Shown here one piece after another: positions 59,636-64,000 of a DNA stretch of 64,000 nt. Under the pieces are notes generated by a model that saw only the letters and a list, made by a program, of their open reading frames with translations, searched no databases and was not told the DNA's origin. Location of the stretch: contig NZ_JAJLMN010000001.1 of the NCBI RefSeq assembly GCF_021730615.1, positions 558,001-622,000 on the forward strand, read 5' to 3'. The position numbers and the translations under genes are program-made. The first letter of the stretch is position 1, and each line of letters starts with the position of its first letter. Origin of the DNA: Lichenibacterium dinghuense. GTDB lineage: Bacteria; Pseudomonadota; Alphaproteobacteria; Rhizobiales; Beijerinckiaceae.

Positions 59636-61201
59636 TTGGTCCAGCAAGCGGCATCGCAGGCGGTTTGGTCGGTGCTCCTGCCGACGCCGGACGACACCGT
59701 GCGGTTCGCGGCCCGCATCGCGGATTTCCTGCGCGCCGGCGACCTCGTCACCTTGTCGGGCGACCTCGGGGTCGGCAAGACGGCCTTCGCGCGCGCCCTG
59801 ATCCGCCACCTCGCGGGCGATCGCGAGCTGGAGGTGCCGAGCCCCACCTTCACGCTGATGCAGCTCTACGACACCCCGGCCTTCCCGGTGGTCCACGCGG
59901 ACCTGTACCGCATCCGCTCCGCCACCGAGCTCGCCGAGCTCGGCTGGGACGAGGCGTCCGACGGCGCGCTGCTGCTGGTCGAATGGGCCGAGCGCATCGG
60001 CGACGCCCTGCCGGCCGACCGGCTCGACGTCGCTCTGTCGATCGACGCCGACGATCCCGAGACGGCCCGCGGCGCCGTGGTCACGGGCTTCGGCTATTTC
60101 TCGGCCCGCATCGCCCAGACGCAGGCCGTGGAAGCGCTGCTGGAGAAGGCCGGCTTCGCGCAGGCCCAGCGCGCCTACCTGACCGGCGACGCCTCGACCC
60201 GCGCCTACGAGCGGCTCACGGCCGCGGACGGCCGCACCGCCCTCTTCATGACCTCGCCGCCCCGGGCCGACGCGCCGGTGCTGCGCTTCGGCAAGCCCTA
60301 CCACGAGATCGCGCGCCTCGCCGGCGACATCCGGCCGTTCCTGGCCGTGGACGCGGCGCTGCGCCAGCAGGGCGTGTCGGCGCCGGAGGTCTACGCGGCC
60401 GACGCCGAGCACGGCATCGCCATCATCGAGGACCTCGGCTCCGAGCCCTTCGTCGAGGAAAGCGGGCCGATCGCCGAGCGCTACCTCGAAGCCGTGGCGC
60501 TGCTGGCGCGGCTCCACGCCACCGCCCTGCCGGCCGCCGTGCCGCAGGGCGACGGCCTCTACTCCATCCCGCCCTACGACCTCGACGCGCTGCTGGTGGA
60601 AGCGGAGCTCGTGGTCGACTGGTACGCGCCCAACGTGGCCAGGATCGCGATCCCCGCCTCCGGGCGCAACGCCTTCACGGCCATCTGCACGCGGCTCTTC
60701 GGCGAGGTGGTGGGCCGCGACGCGACCTGGACGCTGCGCGACTTCCATTCCCCCAACCTCATCTGGCTGGAAGGCCGCGAGGGCCTGGCCCGCGTCGGCG
60801 TGATCGACTTCCAGGACTGCGTGCTGGGCCACCCGGCCTACGACGTCGCGGCCCTGCTGCAGGACGCGCGCGTGACCGTGCCGGACGCCCTGGAGCTGAA
60901 GCTGCTCGGCGCCTACGCGCAGCTCCGCGCCAGCATGGATCCCGCCTTCGACATGGCCGGCTTCGTGCGCGCCTACGCGATCCTGGGCGCGCAGCGCGCC
61001 ACCAAGATCCTCGGCATCTTCGCCCGGCTCGACAAGCGCGACGGCAAGCCCCAGTACCTCGCCATGCTGCCGCGCATCGAGGGCTACCTCACCAAGGGGC
61101 TGGCCCACCCGGCGCTGGCCGAGCTGCGCGGCTGGTACGAGACCTACATGCCCCGCGTGGTGGCGCCGCGCGCCTCCGCGGCCCAGCGCGAGAGCGCCTG
61201 A
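59636..61201 (+). CDS. tsaE: TsaE / phosphotransferase (AmgK-like) fusion protein
   Basis: About 521 residues, two enzymes in one chain. Residues about 10-150: TsaE ATPase, needed for t6A37 tRNA modification, with Walker A SGDLGVGKTAF and the PSPTFTLMQLYD segment. Residues about 155-515: an aminoglycoside-phosphotransferase-fold kinase (TGDASTRAYERL, HGIAIIEDLGSEPF, catalytic LRDFHSPNLIWLE, VIDFQDCVLGHPAYDVAALLQDAR), like AmgK, which phosphorylates N-acetylmuramic acid at C1 for recycling. The following MurU-like gene supports this. Start: TTG 59636 with GGAG nine bases upstream; an upstream in-frame start at 59447 covers non-coding-looking sequence, and GTG 59672 is an alternative. Confidence 0.93.
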   Translation: MVQQAASQAVWSVLLPTPDDTVRFAARIADFLRAGDLVTLSGDLGVGKTAFARALIRHLAGDRELEVPSPTFTLMQLYDTPAFPVVHADLYRIRSATELAELGWDEASDGALLLVEWAERIGDALPADRLDVALSIDADDPETARGAVVTGFGYFSARIAQTQAVEALLEKAGFAQAQRAYLTGDASTRAYERLTAADGRTALFMTSPPRADAPVLRFGKPYHEIARLAGDIRPFLAVDAALRQQGVSAPEVYAADAEHGIAIIEDLGSEPFVEESGPIAERYLEAVALLARLHATALPAAVPQGDGLYSIPPYDLDALLVEAELVVDWYAPNVARIAIPASGRNAFTAICTRLFGEVVGRDATWTLRDFHSPNLIWLEGREGLARVGVIDFQDCVLGHPAYDVAALLQDARVTVPDALELKLLGAYAQLRASMDPAFDMAGFVRAYAILGAQRATKILGIFARLDKRDGKPQYLAMLPRIEGYLTKGLAHPALAELRGWYETYMPRVVAPRASAAQRESA

Positions 61202-61203
61202 CC

Positions 61204-61938
61204 GTGGCCGCCCCCCCAGCCGCCATGGTGTTCGCCGCCGGCCTCGGCACGCGCATGCGGCCCGTCACCGACGCGATCCCGAAGCCGCTGGTGCGGATCG
61301 CCGGGCGGACCATGCTGGACCACATGCTGGACCGGCTCGGCGAGGCCGGCGTCCGCCGCGCGGTGGTCAACGTGCACTACCGGGCCGACCAGATCGAGGA
61401 ACGGCTCAAGGATCGCACGTCGCCGGCGGTCGTCGTGTCAGACGAGCGCGCCCGCCTGCTCGACCAGGCCGGCGGCATCCGCCGCGCCCTGCCCCACCTC
61501 GGCCCCGGCGCCTTCGCGATCTGCAACACCGACGCCGTGTGGATCGAGGGGGCGGAGCCCGCCCTGCCCCGGCTCTTCGCCGACTGGGACCCGGAGCGGA
61601 TGGACGTGCTGCTGCTCGTGGCCGAGACGGCCGGCAGCGTCGGCGTCGACTGGCCCGGCGACTTCCACCGCGATCCGGACGGCCGCCTGTCGCGCCGCGC
61701 CGAGGGCGAAGTCTCGTCCTTCGTCTACGCCGGGGTGGGGATCATGAAGGCGGAGGCCTTCACGGACCTCGAAGACGGCGTGCCGGTGCGGCTCGCGCCC
61801 TATTTCTTCGACGCGGCCGCGAAGGGCCGCCTCTTCGGCACGCGCCTCGACGGCCGCTGGCTGCACGTCGGCACGCCGGCGGCGATCGCGGAAGCCGAGG
61901 CGGCCTGCGCCGAGGCCGGTGTCGAGGTGGTCGCGTGA
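61204..61938 (+). CDS. murU: MurU-like nucleotidyltransferase
   Basis: About 244 residues: AMVFAAGLGTRMRPVTDAIPKPLVRIAGRTMLDHMLDRL at the start, LDQAGGIRRAL, FAICNTDAVW and VYAGVGIMKAEAF later. MurU makes UDP-N-acetylmuramate from MurNAc-1-phosphate in the AmgK-MurU recycling route that bypasses de novo synthesis and gives fosfomycin tolerance in Pseudomonas and Caulobacter. GTG 61204 starts three bases after the fusion gene's stop, so the two are coupled. Confidence 0.88.
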   Translation: MAAPPAAMVFAAGLGTRMRPVTDAIPKPLVRIAGRTMLDHMLDRLGEAGVRRAVVNVHYRADQIEERLKDRTSPAVVVSDERARLLDQAGGIRRALPHLGPGAFAICNTDAVWIEGAEPALPRLFADWDPERMDVLLLVAETAGSVGVDWPGDFHRDPDGRLSRRAEGEVSSFVYAGVGIMKAEAFTDLEDGVPVRLAPYFFDAAAKGRLFGTRLDGRWLHVGTPAAIAEAEAACAEAGVEVVA

Positions 61939-61943
61939 CGCTG

Positions 61944-62104
61944 CCCCTTCTCCCCTTGCGGGGGAAGGTGGCCGGGCGTAGCCCGGTCGGATGAGGAGGG
62001 GCGTGCGCCGCGCCCTCCGGCGTCGGCTCCATCGCCGAGCGGCGCTTCAGGCCCCCTCGTCCGTCGGGCCTCGCCTGACACCTTCTCCCGCGAGGGGAGG
62101 AGGG
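61944..62104. repeat. inverted extragenic repeat before addB
   Basis: Arms at about 61945-62000 and 62051-62104 match each other in inverted orientation over about 50 bases with scattered differences; both carry CTTCTCCC...GCGGG(G/A)GAAGG and CCGGGC-type inner palindromes. Part of the same sequence (CACCCCTCGCGGGAGAATGAG) occurs around 40870-40890. This is the kind of dispersed palindromic element frequent between genes in high-GC Rhizobiales. Origin unproven. Confidence 0.65.
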
Positions 62105-62142
62105 CGCGCGTCCGGCTCGGGCGAGCAAGCGGGATCGTCGTC

Positions 62143-64000
62143 ATGAGCGATACGTCCATCGATCCCCCCGACGGCGCCCCCCGCGTCTTCACCATCCCGC
62201 CCGGCGCGCCCTTCCTGCAGACGCTGTCGGACGCGCTGCTCGACGGCACGCTCGTGCCGGGCTTCTCGCGCGACGTGGGCCCGCTCGGCCTCGCCGCCGC
62301 GACGGTCTACGTGCCCACCCGCCGCTCCGCCCGCGCGCTCGGCGCCGTGATGGCGTCGCGGCTCGGCGGCGCTTCCGCGCTGCTGCCCCGCATCGTGCCG
62401 CTCGGGGCGCTCGACGACACCGAGCTGCTCTTCGAGGAGCCCGCGCTCGGCGGGGAGTTCGGCGCCGGCCTCCCGGTCGCGCTCGGCGCGATCCACCGGC
62501 GCATGATCCTGACGCGCCTCATCCTCGCCTGGGGCCGGGCCGTGCGCCACGCCATCGTGGCGGTGGAGCCGGACGGGCGGCGCGCCACCAGGGCCGACGA
62601 GCCGCTGCTCGTCGCCACCTCGCCGGCCGACGCCTGGCACCTGTCGGGCGAGCTCGCCACCCTGATCGACGAGCTGGCCATCGAGAACGTGGAGTGGCAC
62701 CGCGTCGAGCCGCTCGGCACCGACGACTTCGACCGCTACTGGCGCATCACGCTCGACTTCCTCGACGTCGCCATTACGCAGTATCCCGCCATCCTCCACG
62801 ACCTCGACCGGGTCGACGCCGCCACGCACCAGATCGCGCTGATCGACGCCGAATGCGACCGCCTGCTCTCGGGCGAGCCGCAGGGTCCCGTCATCGTGGC
62901 GGGCTCGACCGGCACCAACAGCGCCACCGCCCGGCTGATCGCCGCCGTGTCGCTGCTGCCGCAGGGCGCCGTGGTGCTGCCGGGGCTCGACCAGGGCATC
63001 GACGAGGCGTCCTGGCGGCTGATCGGCGGGACCGGGCCGGGCGACGCCGAGACCGACCCCGTCGCCGGCCACCCGCAGGCGGCGCTGCGCGGCCTCGTCG
63101 CGGCCATCAACGTCGACCGCGCCGCGGTGCGGCCGCTGGGCGCCGTCCCGCCCGACCTCGCGGCCCGCGGCCGGCTCATCGGCGAAGCCCTGCGCCCCGC
63201 CGCCACGACCGAGCTGTGGCGGCGCGTCGCGGAGGACGCGTCGCTCGACGCCGGCGCGGCGATGGCCGGCGTGACGCTGATCGAGGCCGCCGACGAGAAC
63301 GAGGAGGCGCGCGGCATCGCAGTCGCGCTGCGCGAGGTGCTGGAGGGGCCCGGCACGGCCGCGCTGGTGACGCCCGACCGCGAGCTCGCCCGCCGCGTGC
63401 GCGAGGAGCTGACGCGCTGGGGCATCGACATCGAGGAGTCGAGCGGCGAGCCGCTGGGCCAGACGGCGGCGGGCGCGCTGGCGCGGCTCGTCGTCGACTG
63501 CGCGCTGCGTGAGCTGGCGCCGGTCGAGGTGCTGGCGCTCCTGCACCACCCGGCCGTGAAGCTCGGCCGCGGGCGCGGCGAGGTGATCCGCTGCGCGCGC
63601 CACCTGGAGCTCGCGGTGCTGCGCGGCGTGCTGCCGCCCTCCGCGCTCGGCGACCCCGAGCGGTTGATGGCGCGCGCGCGCGAGCGCCGCGACGCGCCTC
63701 ACGCCGGCCACGAGCTGCGCACCATCCCGGACGCGGAATTCGCGGCCCTCTCCGGCTTCCTGCGCGACCTCCTCGCCGCCCTGCACCCTTTGCGCATCCT
63801 GCCCCGCGAGGCGCCGCTGCCGGCCTGGCTCGCCGCCCACGAGGCGGTGCTGGCCGCCCTGACGCGGGACGCCGAGGGCGAGGTGTCGCTCGAAGGCGCC
63901 GACTATTCCGTGCTGGGCGAGCTCTTCGCCGAGCTCGATGGCGCGGCCGACCCCGCGATCAGGCTCGATTGCCCGGGCTACGCGGCGCTGTTCGACCGGC
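62143..64000 (+). CDS. addB: double-strand break repair protein AddB, 3' truncated by window edge
   Basis: The first 619 codons of AddB, the helicase-nuclease partner of AddA in recombinational DNA repair. After a start of MSDTSIDPPDGAPRVFTIPP, the sequence has VYVPTRRSARALGAVM, AWHLSGELATLIDEL, FLDVAITQYPAILHD, GPVIVAGSTGTNSATARLIAAVSLLPQGAVVLPGLD and AALVTPDRELARRVREELTRWGI, matching the alphaproteobacterial AddB type. The nuclease domain with its iron-sulfur cysteines would lie beyond the window. ATG 62143. It follows the murU-like gene with the inverted repeat in between; addA is expected next. Confidence 0.93.
   Translation, partial: MSDTSIDPPDGAPRVFTIPPGAPFLQTLSDALLDGTLVPGFSRDVGPLGLAAATVYVPTRRSARALGAVMASRLGGASALLPRIVPLGALDDTELLFEEPALGGEFGAGLPVALGAIHRRMILTRLILAWGRAVRHAIVAVEPDGRRATRADEPLLVATSPADAWHLSGELATLIDELAIENVEWHRVEPLGTDDFDRYWRITLDFLDVAITQYPAILHDLDRVDAATHQIALIDAECDRLLSGEPQGPVIVAGSTGTNSATARLIAAVSLLPQGAVVLPGLDQGIDEASWRLIGGTGPGDAETDPVAGHPQAALRGLVAAINVDRAAVRPLGAVPPDLAARGRLIGEALRPAATTELWRRVAEDASLDAGAAMAGVTLIEAADENEEARGIAVALREVLEGPGTAALVTPDRELARRVREELTRWGIDIEESSGEPLGQTAAGALARLVVDCALRELAPVEVLALLHHPAVKLGRGRGEVIRCARHLELAVLRGVLPPSALGDPERLMARARERRDAPHAGHELRTIPDAEFAALSGFLRDLLAALHPLRILPREAPLPAWLAAHEAVLAALTRDAEGEVSLEGADYSVLGELFAELDGAADPAIRLDCPGYAALFDR

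Noticed and set aside
62047-63840. Long minus-strand open frame over addB.
   Set aside because: It is antisense to a gene with clear AddB motifs and its translation is Arg/Gly/Ala-rich without domains.

Overview
The window reads as a chromosomal segment of a very GC-rich alphaproteobacterium, most likely Hyphomicrobiales (Rhizobiales), near Methylobacteriaceae/Beijerinckiaceae. This rests on gene content and order: cyoABCD followed by surf1 and a RegB/RegA two-component pair, a split proton-translocating transhydrogenase (pntAA-pntAB-pntB) behind a tiny aa3-oxidase subunit IV, a DivL-type kinase with tyrosine in place of the phospho-histidine, and a TsaE/phosphotransferase fusion followed by a MurU-like nucleotidyltransferase and addB. 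The species is not identifiable by eye. I see no prophage, insertion sequence, integrase or CRISPR array.

Layout. 1-6650: c-di-GMP genes (a partial GGDEF-EAL protein and a membrane diguanylate cyclase) around surface-polysaccharide genes (two glycosyltransferases, rfbA). 6797-10405: a ParE-type toxin-antitoxin pair, PPK2, a quinone oxidoreductase, DUF1192 and a secreted hydrolase. 10474-18553: the rimP-nusA-ylxR-infB-rbfA-truB operon behind a two-hairpin leader. 18620-24579: a Band-7 gene interrupted by an in-frame amber codon, TPP-riboswitch-controlled thiC, and a VapBC45-like toxin-antitoxin pair. 24615-31610 (minus): the bo3 quinol oxidase operon with its assembly factor and redox regulators. 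31814-37248: an MFS transporter, a YqcI/YcgG (GntA-like) plus DUF1989 pair, a CAU tRNA, and purEK. 37466-40793: the oxidase subunit and transhydrogenase. 40908-48302 (minus): an Stf0 sulfotransferase overlapping a large hybrid kinase, then an AaeAXB-like efflux set.

48425-51439 holds the oddest material: two divergently transcribed low-complexity aromatic/Gly proteins, one Tyr/Gly-rich and built of 105-bp tandem repeats, the other an exported Gly/Phe/Tyr/Arg-rich protein, then small exported proteins and YjbQ. 51513-64000 returns to core genes: xylB, ahcY, divL, a membrane-anchored Mrr-like nuclease, rpsU, cspA, tsaE/amgK-like, murU-like and addB, which runs off the window.

Themes are respiration and redox balance (cyo, RegBA, transhydrogenase), envelope biology (glycosyltransferases, muropeptide recycling, efflux) and signalling (c-di-GMP, DivL, hybrid kinase). 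The best leads for unusual biology are the amber codon in the Band-7 gene, the divergent aromatic-repeat proteins, the GntA-like/DUF1989 pair, the kinase-sulfotransferase overlap and the membrane-anchored Mrr nuclease. All functions come from reading motifs and gene order; no database search was run.
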